64,000 nucleotides of DNA from Bacillus paramycoides (GCF_001884235.1 NZ_MAOI01000085.1:41355-105354), one strand, 5' to 3'; counted from the stretch's first letter, positions 34,786 to 43,914 are shown. The notes: generated from the letters alone by a model not told the origin. Program-made: numbers and translations.

Positions 34786-35595
34786 ATGAGATCAAAATTA
34801 GTAAAAGTAATTCTGCTTATTACAATTGCGTCTTTCTGTTTATTTGCATACGGTTTTGTTTCAGGTGTGAATGATGTATTAAATCCGAAGGCTTCAAAAT
34901 TAATTACGAAAACTGACGTAGTGGAGAAAGAAAAGAAGAAAAATGGAACGTTACAAATAGTTAGCTTAGGTGATTCGTTAACGCGCGGCGTTGGTGATAA
35001 AGAAGGAATTGGCTATATTGGACGAATGAAAGAAGATTTACAAAAAGATTATAAACAAAAAGTTGCACTAACCAACTTAGCAGTTAGTGGTGCGAAAATG
35101 CCTGATTTATTAAAACAAATTGAAAGCAGCGGCGCTCAATATTCAATTAAGCAAGCCGATGTAATTGTTTTAACAATTGGAGGAAATGATTTATTCCCAG
35201 GATGGGAATCGCTCGGAAAGATAGATTTAGAGACGTATCGTCCTGATACTGAAACGTTTCAAAATGAAGCAAAGAAAATTATAGAAGAAATTCGTAAATT
35301 AAATACAGATAGCCCTATTTTTTGGTTAGGTTTATACAATCCTTTTGAGGATGTAGAAGATTTAAAAGGGTCATCGAATATAGTTGTTGATTGGAATGCT
35401 TCTTTAGAGAAGTTAGCATTAAATGATAAAAATGTATATATTACACCTACATTCGATTTATTCCAAAATCGTGGAAAAGATTTATTATACTCCGATCATT
35501 TTCATCCGAATGAAGTAGGTTACACATACATGGCAGAGCGATTAGTCCAAAATGTTGTAAGTAAATTAAAACTAGAACAAGGAGGGGGAAAATGA
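34786..35595 (+). CDS. Membrane-anchored or secreted GDSL/SGNH lipase-esterase
   Basis: This 269-residue protein has an N-terminal hydrophobic helix (about 6-25) that acts as signal or anchor, then an SGNH hydrolase domain. Block I is IVSLGDSLTRGVGDKEG with the nucleophilic serine, block III is TIGGNDLF, and block V is SDHFHPNEVGY with the Asp/His pair. It is similar in layout to B. subtilis YpmR. The start is ATG 34786 with AAGGGG 7 bases upstream, not the frame opening at 34714. TATAAT at 34744-34749 is a likely -10. Its stop overlaps the ABC ATPase start (ATGA), so the lipase and ABC transporter are translationally coupled. Confidence 0.85.
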   Translation: MRSKLVKVILLITIASFCLFAYGFVSGVNDVLNPKASKLITKTDVVEKEKKKNGTLQIVSLGDSLTRGVGDKEGIGYIGRMKEDLQKDYKQKVALTNLAVSGAKMPDLLKQIESSGAQYSIKQADVIVLTIGGNDLFPGWESLGKIDLETYRPDTETFQNEAKKIIEEIRKLNTDSPIFWLGLYNPFEDVEDLKGSSNIVVDWNASLEKLALNDKNVYITPTFDLFQNRGKDLLYSDHFHPNEVGYTYMAERLVQNVVSKLKLEQGGGK

Positions 35596-36509
35596 CGACG
35601 ATACTTTCCGTACGAGACGTGAAGAAGGTAATTGGAAAGAAAATACTTGTAGAAAACATTTCGTTTGATGTAAAGCAAGGAGAAGTTTTCGGCTTCTTAG
35701 GGCCAAACGGAGCTGGAAAAACAACAACTATTCGAATGTTAGTCGGACTTATTAAAGCGACAGAAGGTACTATATCTGTTGGTGGTTATTCTATTAAGGA
35801 AAATTTCAGAGAAGCGATGCGTCAAATTGGAAGTATCGTTGAAAACCCAGAGCTTTATACATATTTAACTGGATGGGAAAACTTAAAGCAATTTGCGCGT
35901 ATGCTTGGTGATATACCCGACGAACGTATTAGTGAAATTGCGAAAATGGTTCATTTAGACGAGCGTATTCACGATAAGGTAAAAACATACTCCCTCGGTA
36001 TGAAGCAGCGTCTCGGAATTGCACAGGCGCTTCTTGGAAATCCGAAATTACTTATATTAGATGAACCGACGAACGGTTTAGATCCAGCTGGAATTAGAGA
36101 ACTGCGAGAATTTATACATAAGCTTGTAAAAGAAGAGAACATGAGTGTATTTATTTCGAGTCACCTATTAAGTGAAGTACAAATGATATGCGACCGTGTC
36201 GCTATTATTCATAAAGGGAAAATGATAACAGTTGCACCTATAGAAGAATTGATCAAAACGGCGAGTGATCGTGTAGAGTGGGTTGTTACACCGATTTCCA
36301 AGGCGAAAGACATGCTAGATGCCGCTGAGGAAATAGGGGAAGTTAGTATAGAAGATGAGCGTTTACTATGTCGTATGGATGTTACGTCTATTAATGTTTG
36401 GAATAAGCGTTTTGTAGAAAACGGGATAGATGTACATAGCGTTAAAGAGCTCGTATTTACGTTAGAAGATTTATTTATTGAACTCACAAGGGGTGAGCAA
36501 CATGCGTGA
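35592..36509 (+). CDS. ABC transporter ATP-binding protein (ABC-2 type, antibiotic/lipid export)
   Basis: The 305-residue ATPase has Walker A GPNGAGKTTT (about 37-46), Q-loop region SIVENPELYTYLTG, signature YSLGMKQRLGIAQALL, Walker B LLILDEPTNGLDP and the H-loop in ISSHLLSE. A roughly 85-residue C-terminal extension is typical of bacitracin/Nod-type exporters (BcrA-like). The start shares ATGA with the lipase stop. The permease gene begins 8 bases before this gene ends. The substrate is unknown. Confidence 0.88.
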   Translation: MTTILSVRDVKKVIGKKILVENISFDVKQGEVFGFLGPNGAGKTTTIRMLVGLIKATEGTISVGGYSIKENFREAMRQIGSIVENPELYTYLTGWENLKQFARMLGDIPDERISEIAKMVHLDERIHDKVKTYSLGMKQRLGIAQALLGNPKLLILDEPTNGLDPAGIRELREFIHKLVKEENMSVFISSHLLSEVQMICDRVAIIHKGKMITVAPIEELIKTASDRVEWVVTPISKAKDMLDAAEEIGEVSIEDERLLCRMDVTSINVWNKRFVENGIDVHSVKELVFTLEDLFIELTRGEQHA

Positions 36510-37494
36510 ATTTGCGAATCTAGTTTTAAACGAATCAGAAAAGATTTACCGTAAGAAACGTATTTTCGTTGTCATGCTTATTTTAGCAATTTTGATTCCA
36601 CTTTTTGTGTACGCCCAGTATCGTGAAATAGAAACAACGCAAAAAAGACTCGGCACAACTGATTGGAAAGTATCGTTGCAACAACAAATTGTTGATTCTC
36701 AGAACCGTTTGAACAACTCAAGGTTGCCAGAAGAATGGCGTGATTGGTTAAAGGTGAGGGTGGAACAGCAACAATATTATTTGGATCATGATATTAATCC
36801 GACTGCACCAGGAGCCCCGACATTTGTGAGGGCGTTTATTGAACAAGGAATAACGTTATTTATTCCATTGCTCGTTATGATTGTCGCAATTGATATCGTT
36901 TCAGGAGAACGAAGTGATGGTACGATGAAAATGCTTCTTACAAGGCCGATTCGGCGCTGGAAAATACTCCTTAGTAAATATGTGACGATGTTATTTTTCG
37001 TTTCGCTCATCTTGCTTCTTGTCGGTGTGTTTGCTTACGCATTATCGGGGCTTGTATTTGGATACTCAGGATGGAATTTGCCTGTTTTAACAGGATTCGT
37101 TATTGATAAGGAGACATTAAATACGAATTTTGTACATCTTATCCCGCAGTGGCAATACATATTAATGGCGTACGGACTAGCTTGGTTTGTTGCTATTGTG
37201 GTAGGAACTATATCATTTATGGTTTCTGTGTTAATTCGAAATACACCAGCTGGTATGGGCGTTATGTTAGCTGCATTAATTGCTGGCGGAATTTTGAGTT
37301 CTTTTGCAACGTCTTGGGAAGGTGCGAAATATATTTTTAGTGTCAACTTATCGCTAACGGATTATTTATCAGGAAAACTGCCTGCATTACAAGGGTTATC
37401 AATGGGGTTTTCCTTAATGAATTTAACCGTATGGGCAGTAGTTTCCCTTATTATTTCTTTCGTAGTATTTACAAAACAAGATATGGTGAATTAA
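36502..37494 (+). CDS. ABC-2 type transporter permease
   Basis: This 330-residue protein has one N-terminal helix (about 22-40), an extracytoplasmic loop of roughly 80 residues and five further helices, including [17 protein letters not shown]. The cytosolic [20 protein letters not shown] segment is the ABC2_membrane coupling signature (S-G-E-R-x-x-G-T-[ML]). It partners the preceding ATPase. ATG 36502 is chosen because AAGGGGTG lies just upstream; the TTG frame start at 36478 has no support. The lipase, ATPase and permease form one operon. Confidence 0.87.
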   Translation: MREFANLVLNESEKIYRKKRIFVVMLILAILIPLFVYAQYREIETTQKRLGTTDWKVSLQQQIVDSQNRLNNSRLPEEWRDWLKVRVEQQQYYLDHDINPTAPGAPTFVRAFIEQGITLFIPLLVMIVAIDIVSGERSDGTMKMLLTRPIRRWKILLSKYVTMLFFVSLILLLVGVFAYALSGLVFGYSGWNLPVLTGFVIDKETLNTNFVHLIPQWQYILMAYGLAWFVAIVVGTISFMVSVLIRNTPAGMGVMLAALIAGGILSSFATSWEGAKYIFSVNLSLTDYLSGKLPALQGLSMGFSLMNLTVWAVVSLIISFVVFTKQDMVN

Positions 37495-37513
37495 TTGGAT
37501 AGGAAGTGAAGGT

Positions 37514-38191
37514 ATGAAAAATACTTTACAGAATGATTGGGGTTCATTACTGGCATCAGAGTTTGAAAAGGAATATTATCAAACATTAGCCGGATTTTTG
37601 GAAGAAGAGTACAGTACGTATGTTATTTATCCAAAGATAGAAGACATTTTTAACGCTCTGCAGTATACAAGTTATGAAAATACAAAGGTTGTTATTTTAG
37701 GACAAGATCCGTATCACGGACCGAATCAAGCGCATGGTTTAAGCTTTTCTGTACAACCGGGTATAAAAACACCGCCATCGCTGTTAAATATGTATAAAGA
37801 ACTGCGAGATGAATATGGCTATGAAATTCCGAATAATGGTTATTTAGTAAAGTGGGCAGAGCAAGGAGTATTATTATTAAATACTGTATTAACAGTTCGC
37901 CAAGGTGAGGCAAATTCTCATAAAGGGAAAGGATGGGAGCATTTCACAGATCGCGTGATTGAACTGCTAAATGAACGTGAAAAGCCAGTTATTTTCATAT
38001 TGTGGGGACGCCATGCACAGGCGAAGAAAAAGTTAATTACGAATACGAATCATCATATTATTGAATCCGTACATCCAAGTCCATTATCAGCAAGACGTGG
38101 TTTCTTTGGAAGTAAGCCGTACTCTAAAGTAAATGAGATTTTATCTAATAGGGATGAAAAAGAAATCGATTGGCAAATTCCAAATATATAA
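37514..38191 (+). CDS. ung: Uracil-DNA glycosylase
   Basis: The 225-residue family 1 UDG has the water-activating motif [18 protein letters not shown] with D65, and the minor-groove leucine loop [19 protein letters not shown] with catalytic histidine. It excises uracil from DNA in base-excision repair. The gene is 19 bases after the ABC permease and has AGGAAGTGA upstream. In B. subtilis ung also sits in the ywd region, in agreement with the following ywdI/J/K/gerQ genes. Confidence 0.97.
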   Translation: MKNTLQNDWGSLLASEFEKEYYQTLAGFLEEEYSTYVIYPKIEDIFNALQYTSYENTKVVILGQDPYHGPNQAHGLSFSVQPGIKTPPSLLNMYKELRDEYGYEIPNNGYLVKWAEQGVLLLNTVLTVRQGEANSHKGKGWEHFTDRVIELLNEREKPVIFILWGRHAQAKKKLITNTNHHIIESVHPSPLSARRGFFGSKPYSKVNEILSNRDEKEIDWQIPNI

Positions 38192-38196
38192 ACGCT

Positions 38197-38230
38197 AAAA
38201 AGGTAGCTAACAATTGTTAACTACCTTTTT
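38197..38230. terminator. Bidirectional terminator
   Basis: AAAAAGGTAG and CTACCTTTTT flank a palindromic TAACAATTGTTA core. It lies between convergent ung and the DUF3817 gene. Confidence 0.85.
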
Positions 38231-38234
38231 ACTA

Positions 38235-38525
38235 TTACTGTTCATTTTTAAGTTTTGCATCTAGTACAAAAGTGCCGAATGGGATAACTGATGCAGCAAG
38301 TGCGCCAAGTGCCCATAAAATTGATTTACGGTGTACGATTGTTACTTGAATTACCGCAAAGATGAATAGTATGAATAAGACACCATGAGCCATACCTGTA
38401 ATTTTAACAGCTGTTGCAAACCCCGCGAAATATTTTAACGGCATTGCTACAAATAATAGTAATAGGAAAGAAATCCCCTCAATTAAGCCGATTGCTCTTA
38501 ATCGTCCGATTGGTGTAGATAACAT
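38235..38525 (-). CDS. DUF3817 small integral membrane protein (YdzA-like)
   Basis: This 96-residue protein has three hydrophobic segments. LRAIGLIEGISFLLLLFVAM (9-28) opens with the R-x-x-x-x-[IV]-E-G-x-S/T pattern of DUF3817, and VKITGMAHGVLFILFIFAV (41-59) contains the conserved G-x-x-H-G. The function is unknown; B. subtilis YdzA is a homologue by layout. AAAGGAGG lies before the ATG. Monocistronic. Confidence 0.8.
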   Translation of the reverse strand: MLSTPIGRLRAIGLIEGISFLLLLFVAMPLKYFAGFATAVKITGMAHGVLFILFIFAVIQVTIVHRKSILWALGALAASVIPFGTFVLDAKLKNEQ

Positions 38526-38684
38526 GAAATAGCCTCCTTTAACGTATGCTTGTATATAGTAAATTTGTATTCTTTTTCAAAATGAAATAGTCTATTTTGT
38601 TCCATTATATACAAAAAGAAAGTTTACACTACGAGAATAGTGCAAAGTTCAAAATATAGTCACAAAAGCATGGCAATTTAAACA

Positions 38685-38721
38685 AAAACCTATTTGAAGT
38701 ATTTGACTTCAAATAGGTTTT
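38685..38721 (-). terminator. Terminator of the Cof-type phosphatase gene
   Basis: AAAACCTATTTGAAGT pairs perfectly with its complement across a 5-base loop. The minus-strand tail is T-rich. Confidence 0.8.
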
Positions 38722-38734
38722 ATGAATGAAAATA

Positions 38735-39556
38735 TTATACAAGCGCTTCGCTTTTTAGTACGAATTTCTCTACAACCTTTGCAACGCCATCGTTCATATT
38801 TGTATCTGTAACATAGTTTGCAATTTCTTTAATATCATCTGGTGCATTGCCCATTGCAACGCCAAGACCAGCGAATTCAATCATCGCTTGGTCGTTATAG
38901 CTATCACCCATTGCGATTACTTCTTCGCGCTTAATGCCAAGTGTTTGGATTAGTTGGTTTAGGCTCGTTCCCTTCGTAACACCATGCTCAGTAAATTCTA
39001 AGAAGAATGGTTTTGAGCGCATAACGCTTAATTGACCTTCTAGTTGTTTTTGTAGTTTCTTTTCTACCTCAACAAGGCGTTCAGCCTCTTTATTCATTAA
39101 TACTTTTACTACAGGTTCTTTGACTGCAGCCTTGAAATTATCAACTTCAATAATTGGCATACCAGTAATTTCGCCCTCAATTTCAGTATAAGGATTATTT
39201 TCTTCTGTTACGATATCATCGCCAATATAAGTATGAATCCAAACGTCTTCATCTTTACTAATTTCAAATAGGTTGTGAACGATTTCAGGAGATAGAGTAC
39301 TACTAAAGATTTCTTCATTTGTTTTACAGTTAATAATTTTTGCGCCGTTAAAAGATAGAATAAAGCTACCGTATTCTTCTAAACGAAGCTCTTTCGCGAC
39401 GTTGCGCATACCAAACGTTGGACGCCCAGAAGCAAGTACAACTTTAACTCCTTGCTCTTGTGCTGTCATTAAAGCCTCTTTCGTACGAGGTGAAATTGTA
39501 TGGTCATCGCGTAATAAAGTATCATCTAAATCTAAAACAATCATTTTATAAGTCAT
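38735..39556 (-). CDS. Cof-type HAD phosphatase (HAD-IIB)
   Basis: This 273-residue hydrolase has motif I LDLDDTLLRDDHTISPRT, motif II VVLASGRP, a C2-type cap domain (about 85-195), and motif III/IV KGTSLNQLIQTLG with AMGDSYNDQAMIEFAGLGVA. It therefore dephosphorylates small sugar phosphates, flavin mononucleotide or similar cytosolic substrates; specificity within this family is broad and cannot be read from sequence. AAAGGA precedes the ATG. It stands alone. Confidence 0.88.
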   Translation of the reverse strand: MTYKMIVLDLDDTLLRDDHTISPRTKEALMTAQEQGVKVVLASGRPTFGMRNVAKELRLEEYGSFILSFNGAKIINCKTNEEIFSSTLSPEIVHNLFEISKDEDVWIHTYIGDDIVTEENNPYTEIEGEITGMPIIEVDNFKAAVKEPVVKVLMNKEAERLVEVEKKLQKQLEGQLSVMRSKPFFLEFTEHGVTKGTSLNQLIQTLGIKREEVIAMGDSYNDQAMIEFAGLGVAMGNAPDDIKEIANYVTDTNMNDGVAKVVEKFVLKSEALV

Positions 39557-39673
39557 ATGGGAAATTCCTTTCTTTGTTTAAATAGAAATAAATTTTTATG
39601 AAGGTATTGGGGAATATATAGTAAGACATCGAACCTCTTCGCATGAAATCAGGTGAAGTCTTGCATTGTTAGT

Positions 39674-39710
39674 ATAAATTATCATGAGCGTGTTGCCCAT
39701 GATAATTTAT
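39674..39710. other. Intergenic inverted repeat
   Basis: ATAAATTATCATG pairs with CATGATAATTTAT, 13 bp with an 11-base loop, about 50 bases past the end of the nucleobase permease gene (minus strand). There is no strong T run, so it may be a weak terminator or an operator of the phosphatase gene. Confidence 0.4.
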
Positions 39711-39761
39711 CATTATCGTAACAACTCTAAAGGTAGAGTGCAATAATGGAAGTTTTCCAAT

Positions 39762-41045
39762 TTACGATAGTTGTTTTTCGTTAGAACGAGAAAATAGTAT
39801 TTCCAGTAAGATAGCCATTACAGATCCAAGAACAAGACCATTACTCAAAAATGATGCTAAAAATGGTGGTAGTGTAGAAAAAGCCCCTGCTGGAACAAAC
39901 ATAACTCCGATTCCTGTAAAGATTGAAAGACCTGCTACTTTAAATAATTGTTCTTTATTTTGTACAGTGTCATATTCGCGAAAAGCGAGACCAATCATGC
40001 TTGCAAATACAGGATAAATTGCAGCATATCCAACTGCGACAGGGATTGCTGCAAAGAATGAAGTAATCTTTGGGAATATACTAACAAGAATAATAAAGCT
40101 TGACCCTAACATAAATGGGAGGCGTTTATAAATATTAGTCGTTGCGATAAACCCTGCTGATCCAGAAATGGCAACAGGACCAATGGCTGAAAATAGACCA
40201 CCTAGTAATTGATTTATTCCTGTTATAATGCCAGCTTGTTTGAAGCGGTCTGAAGCGGCATCTTCTTCATACTTAGAAACAACCTTTTGTACAACGCGAA
40301 TACTTGCTAACATATTTGTTAGAAGTAGTAGCGTGACGAAAACTACTGTAATTGCCATGTTCCATTCAATGCGGGGCATCCCGAAAACAAATAGCGATGG
40401 AAGACGAATTATATCTGTCACAGGTGTTACTGGATTAGATAATCCGAAGCACGCGAATAATATCCAGCCGCAGACGATACTGAAAAGAACGGAATATTGT
40501 CCAATAATAGGTAGCTTCATAATGAAAAAAGATAGTAAAATAACAATGAGTGAAAGAATAAATACCTTTGGCTGTACTTCTGTATGTTGTCCATCAAGGC
40601 CAAACATGCCTTTTAAGAAGGAGCCACTAAGTTGTGCGACAAGAAGGAATAAATACGTTCCAATTACTGTCGGTGTAAAGTAACGAACTAGTTTATCAAT
40701 AAGTCCAAAAACACTAAGAATAATACAAATGATGCTACTTAATAGGAAAGCGTACTGAAGGACCTTAAGTGTTTCATTACTTGATCCAAATAATACGACA
40801 CCTAAGCTTGCATAAAGGGAGAAAATTCCCCACCAAAGGCCTGCAGGGCCTTCTTGAATAGGAAGTTTATGACCGAATATAGCTTGTAAGAGGCCGGCAA
40901 AACCGAGAACAAATAATGTCCTTTGTACAAACGCGATAGCTTCAGCACCATCAAGACCGTAACTAGTTGCGATACTAATTGGTACAATAAGACTTCCAGC
41001 TAAAATAAATAGTGCCCATTGCAAGGCAGAAAGAAATAGCTTCAT
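39762..41045 (-). CDS. ywdJ: Nucleobase permease of the uracil/xanthine (NCS2) family, YwdJ-like
   Basis: This 427-residue, roughly 13-14-helix transporter belongs to NCS2. Early segments read ILAGSLIVPISIATSYGLDG and LPIQEGPAGLWWGIF, and helix 10 shows the family's SGSAGFIATT-type element. Members co-transport uracil, xanthine or other nucleobases with protons. The position next to ung/ywdI/ywdK corresponds to ywdJ of B. subtilis. The start is the ATG at 41045 (GAGG 9 bases upstream), not the TTG three codons earlier. It is divergent from the potassium channel gene. Substrate not determined. Confidence 0.78.
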   Translation of the reverse strand: MKLFLSALQWALFILAGSLIVPISIATSYGLDGAEAIAFVQRTLFVLGFAGLLQAIFGHKLPIQEGPAGLWWGIFSLYASLGVVLFGSSNETLKVLQYAFLLSSIICIILSVFGLIDKLVRYFTPTVIGTYLFLLVAQLSGSFLKGMFGLDGQHTEVQPKVFILSLIVILLSFFIMKLPIIGQYSVLFSIVCGWILFACFGLSNPVTPVTDIIRLPSLFVFGMPRIEWNMAITVVFVTLLLLTNMLASIRVVQKVVSKYEEDAASDRFKQAGIITGINQLLGGLFSAIGPVAISGSAGFIATTNIYKRLPFMLGSSFIILVSIFPKITSFFAAIPVAVGYAAIYPVFASMIGLAFREYDTVQNKEQLFKVAGLSIFTGIGVMFVPAGAFSTLPPFLASFLSNGLVLGSVMAILLEILFSRSNEKQLS

Positions 41046-41141
41046 TAATATCAACCTCTTTCATAGATTCCGTTTCTAGTATATACGTATTTCATTTCCT
41101 CTGGCAAAGATTGTAGATAGAGAAAAGAGTTGAAACATAAT

Positions 41142-42134
41142 ATGAATGCACGTAAGCAATTATGGATAGCAGTTATATGTATGACCTTTGTTGTAATTCT
41201 AGGAACGCTAGGATTTATGACAATTGAAGAGATTAGCTTGTTTCAAGCATTTTGGATGACGATGATTACGGTATTAACTGTTGGATATGGTGATGCGGTT
41301 CCTGTGACACAGGCGGGAAAAGTTTTTGCGCTTCTTATTATACCTGTTGGTGTCGGTATCGTTACATATGCAATTGGGGTAGTAGCAGCTATGATTATTG
41401 AAGGGAATTTATTTCATGCAGTACGGAGGAAGAAGATGGATAAACAAATAGCACAGTTAGAAAATCATATTATAGTATGTGGTTGCGGAAGAGTAGGGCT
41501 TCAAGTTGTACATGAATTACAGGAAAAGAAAATCCCGTTTGTAGTTGTGGATAAAGATGGAAGTACATTCGAACAGGAAAAACTTTTATATGTACATGGA
41601 GATGCAACTGAAGATCACGTTTTACATAATGCTGGAATTTCAAAGGCAGCTGGTCTAGTTGCTATCGTAGCAAACGATGCTGAAAATGTATTTATTACAT
41701 TAACGGCAAGAGGGCTCAATGATGCAATTAAAATAGTAGCAAGAGCTGAAAAACCAGAAACAGAAGAGAAATTACGGCGCGCTGGTGCAAATAAGGTTAT
41801 TAATCCATCTAGTATGGCAGGAATTCATATAGCGAAAGGTATTGCGAATCCGTTAACAGTTCATTATATTGATACAGTATTGTATGGAGTGGAGCAATCA
41901 TTTGTAATTGAAGAAATTCAAGTTGGTAAAGATTCTATCTTAGCCAATAAATCGTTACTAGAGAGTAATGTGAGAAATCAATTTGATGTAACGATTTTAG
42001 CGATTTTAAGAAATGGGGAAATTATCCACAATCCGACAGGGCAGGAAAAACTGCAAGAACATGATATGATAATAGTATTTGGTTCAGTTGAGAAACTGGG
42101 GCAATTTGAGAAAGAACTACAAAGTAAGAGGTGA
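41142..42134 (+). CDS. Two-helix potassium channel with RCK (TrkA-N/TrkA-C) domains
   Basis: This 330-residue protein has two membrane helices flanking a pore loop with the K+ selectivity filter TVGYGD (in MITVLTVGYGDAVPVTQAG). A cytosolic RCK domain follows (HIIVCGCGRVGLQVVHEL, Rossmann G-x-G-x-x-G) and then a TrkA-C subdomain at the end. This is the MthK/YugO architecture of ligand-gated potassium channels; the ligand may be Ca2+, a nucleotide or c-di-AMP. The ATG at 41142 lacks an ideal ribosome binding site (AGAAAAGAG 12 bases away). A TTG four codons earlier is possible. The next gene starts 6 bases after it. Confidence 0.88.
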   Translation: MNARKQLWIAVICMTFVVILGTLGFMTIEEISLFQAFWMTMITVLTVGYGDAVPVTQAGKVFALLIIPVGVGIVTYAIGVVAAMIIEGNLFHAVRRKKMDKQIAQLENHIIVCGCGRVGLQVVHELQEKKIPFVVVDKDGSTFEQEKLLYVHGDATEDHVLHNAGISKAAGLVAIVANDAENVFITLTARGLNDAIKIVARAEKPETEEKLRRAGANKVINPSSMAGIHIAKGIANPLTVHYIDTVLYGVEQSFVIEEIQVGKDSILANKSLLESNVRNQFDVTILAILRNGEIIHNPTGQEKLQEHDMIIVFGSVEKLGQFEKELQSKR

Positions 42135-42140
42135 CAAGGA

Positions 42141-42428
42141 ATGCAAGTATCTAGTGATAAGATTTTAAATAAAATGGCGAATGAAATTGCAAAGGCGAAA
42201 AGTAGTGAAGGACAGCAATCAAAAGAGCATTTATTAGTTGTACGTGCTTTATGTGATTTATTATTAGATGAACAAGTTGAGTCACATACGTATAGGGAAC
42301 CACAAGTTCAATCACAAGTAATCGGATCTCAACCTATGACGACAGTTCAACCAGTTATGCCAGTTTCTGGAGAAAAAGTATATATAAAAGAAAATGATGC
42401 AAACGGTAATTCTTTATTTGATTTTTAA
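42141..42428 (+). CDS. ywdI: YwdI-like small protein (DUF5327)
   Basis: This 95-residue soluble protein has an N-terminal helical part (VSSDKILNKMANEIAKAKSS, EHLLVVRALCDLLLDEQ) and a low-complexity Gln/Pro-rich middle, ending in GNSLFDF. Length, the helical N-terminus and location between channel and ywdK agree with YwdI/DUF5327 of bacilli, whose function is unknown. It is 6 bases downstream of the potassium channel gene with an AGAGGTGACAAGGA ribosome binding site, so it is probably co-transcribed. Confidence 0.75.
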   Translation: MQVSSDKILNKMANEIAKAKSSEGQQSKEHLLVVRALCDLLLDEQVESHTYREPQVQSQVIGSQPMTTVQPVMPVSGEKVYIKENDANGNSLFDF

Positions 42429-42492
42429 AAGTAAAATCGTTTGGCTTATATGTGAAAATTGCTTATGATAAAGGTAAAAAAGGGGAATTAAG

Positions 42493-42861
42493 ATGAAAAT
42501 TTTCTTTTTACTAGGTTGTATTGCAGCGGGACTATCTGTTGCATTAGGGGCTTTTGGAGCACATGGTTTAGAAAATAAAATTTCTGCAAAAATGTTAGAA
42601 GTGTGGAAGACGGGCGTTACATATCAAATGTTTCATGCAGGGGGATTATTCGTAGTTGCCTTATTAATGGATAAGATTCAATCGTCGCTTTTAAGCACTG
42701 CTGGTTGGCTTATGGTAGCCGGGATTATTATGTTCTCAGGCAGTCTTTATGCATTAAGTACGACAGGCATTAAGTTCTTTGGTCCAATTACACCGCTTGG
42801 TGGTGTAGCGTTTATTGTGGCGTGGATTTTAGTGGGAACTGCAGTTGTAAAAGGGTTATAA
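42493..42861 (+). CDS. ywdK: YwdK, DUF423 membrane protein
   Basis: This 122-residue protein with four helices matches DUF423. It begins FLLGCIAAGLSVALGAFGAH, followed by GLENKISAKMLEVWKTGVTY and QMFHAGGL, and ends with FFGPITPLGGVAFIVAWI. The G-A-F-G-A-H-G and the Y-x-x-x-H motifs are the family's hallmarks. The role is unknown. AAGGGGAATTAAG precedes the ATG, and a terminator shared with gerQ follows. Confidence 0.88.
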   Translation: MKIFFLLGCIAAGLSVALGAFGAHGLENKISAKMLEVWKTGVTYQMFHAGGLFVVALLMDKIQSSLLSTAGWLMVAGIIMFSGSLYALSTTGIKFFGPITPLGGVAFIVAWILVGTAVVKGL

Positions 42862-42867
42862 AAAAAC

Positions 42868-42894
42868 AAAAGCTGGCATTTGCCAGCTTTTTTT
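42868..42894. terminator. Bidirectional terminator
   Basis: AAAAGCTGGCA/TGCCAGCTTTT with a 2-base centre and T7 lies between convergent ywdK and gerQ. Confidence 0.85.
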
Positions 42895-43324
42895 ATGGCC
42901 TTGGAGCATAAGTTGCTTGTTGACCAGGTAAATACGCAATTTCTCCTGGGAATTCTACATAATCTAAGTAAATCATTAGTAGTAAATAGCGCTTTCCAGA
43001 TTTTGGCTCACTAATAACGATATGATCACGGCCAGCTGCCTCGATAATCCCTGTATAAGATTGTGTACCAAGCGAACTACCACGTTCATAAGTCATTACA
43101 ACTGTAGCTGGTTTACCCTTGTTTAAACGAAGGATATTTTCAATATACGATTGCTCTATTGGCAACATACCTTGAGACACTGCATATTGAGCTTGAGCAG
43201 CTTGTTGTTGCATTGCTTGCTGTTGCTGTTGTTGCTGTTGTGGAGTCATTTGTTGCGGTTGCATATAAGTTCCAGATGGTTGATAAAAACCTGTTCCGTT
43301 GTATGGATTTTGTTGCTGTGCCAT
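42893..43324 (-). CDS. gerQ: GerQ spore coat protein
   Basis: This 143-residue inner-coat protein is required for dipicolinate-triggered germination through CwlJ. The C-terminal half (MLPIEQSYIENILRLNKGK, GIIEAAGRDHIVISEP, YLLLMIYLDYVEFPGEI) is the conserved YwdL/GerQ domain. The N-terminal 50 residues are very Gln-rich, with an eight-residue Gln run. Lysines near the N-terminus that are transglutaminase cross-link sites in B. subtilis are absent here. It is downstream of cwlJ on the same strand (27 bases) and should be expressed from the sigma-E promoter upstream of cwlJ. Confidence 0.93.
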   Translation of the reverse strand: MAQQQNPYNGTGFYQPSGTYMQPQQMTPQQQQQQQQAMQQQAAQAQYAVSQGMLPIEQSYIENILRLNKGKPATVVMTYERGSSLGTQSYTGIIEAAGRDHIVISEPKSGKRYLLLMIYLDYVEFPGEIAYLPGQQATYAPRP

Positions 43325-43351
43325 TTAAAAATCCCTCCTCATTTTCATTCC

Positions 43352-43774
43352 TTAATATACGCTAGGACAATCCTCACCAGATGGCTGGAAGAAGCAATGC
43401 TTTTTAAAGCGACCAGAATTTTGTTGGTTATACCAAGTTGGTGGACAAGGACCTTCAGGTCTAAAAAACCATAAGGCAAAGTTGGCGGGCCAAAAACGTT
43501 GCCCTTGAATTGTTCGCCGCGCTAAGGCAATATCTTGTTCTCTTGCTCGTTGATAAAAATACCCTTTTTGAGTTGCCTCAAAACCACCAGGATTTTGGTA
43601 AACCATTTGACGTAAATTTCGGATTTTTTTAAAGTCTAAGCAATTTCCGCGGACACGATTTACGCCAACGTTTCCGACCATCAACATACCTTGTTGCCCT
43701 TCTCCTTCGGCTTCAGCACGCATGAGTCTAGCTAATAACTTAACATCTTCTTCTGTATGAGCAATAACGCCCAT
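43352..43774 (-). CDS. cwlJ: CwlJ spore cortex-lytic enzyme
   Basis: This 140-residue cell wall hydrolase of the Hydrolase_2 (SleB/CwlJ) family has no signal peptide, as usual for CwlJ, which is placed in the coat from the mother cell. LLARLMRAEAEGEGQQGMLM holds the catalytic glutamate region, followed by VGNVGVNRV and the ARRTIQGQRFWPANFALWFF core. It degrades spore cortex peptidoglycan during germination and depends on GerQ for assembly, encoded next. GAGAGGTGA precedes the ATG. Confidence 0.95.
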   Translation of the reverse strand: MGVIAHTEEDVKLLARLMRAEAEGEGQQGMLMVGNVGVNRVRGNCLDFKKIRNLRQMVYQNPGGFEATQKGYFYQRAREQDIALARRTIQGQRFWPANFALWFFRPEGPCPPTWYNQQNSGRFKKHCFFQPSGEDCPSVY

Positions 43775-43853
43775 TATGTGTCACCTCTCTTTTAGGAATG
43801 CATTGTAGAAAGAGGTTTATTTCTAGATGAAGTGTGGAACAATTACTAGTTCA

Positions 43854-43883
43854 TACGTATGAGAAAAAGGACCTAGATATGAC
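43854..43883 (-). promoter_or_regulatory. Sigma-E promoter of cwlJ-gerQ
   Basis: On the minus strand, GTCATATC (43883-43876) and CATACGTA (43861-43854) are separated by 14 bases and match the sigma-E -35/-10 consensus (GTCATATT, CATACAAT). The -10 lies about 80 bases before cwlJ. In B. subtilis cwlJ and gerQ are mother-cell sigma-E genes. Confidence 0.7.
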
Positions 43884-43914
43884 AACCAAACAAAGTTTTA
43901 CATTTAGAGGGGAA

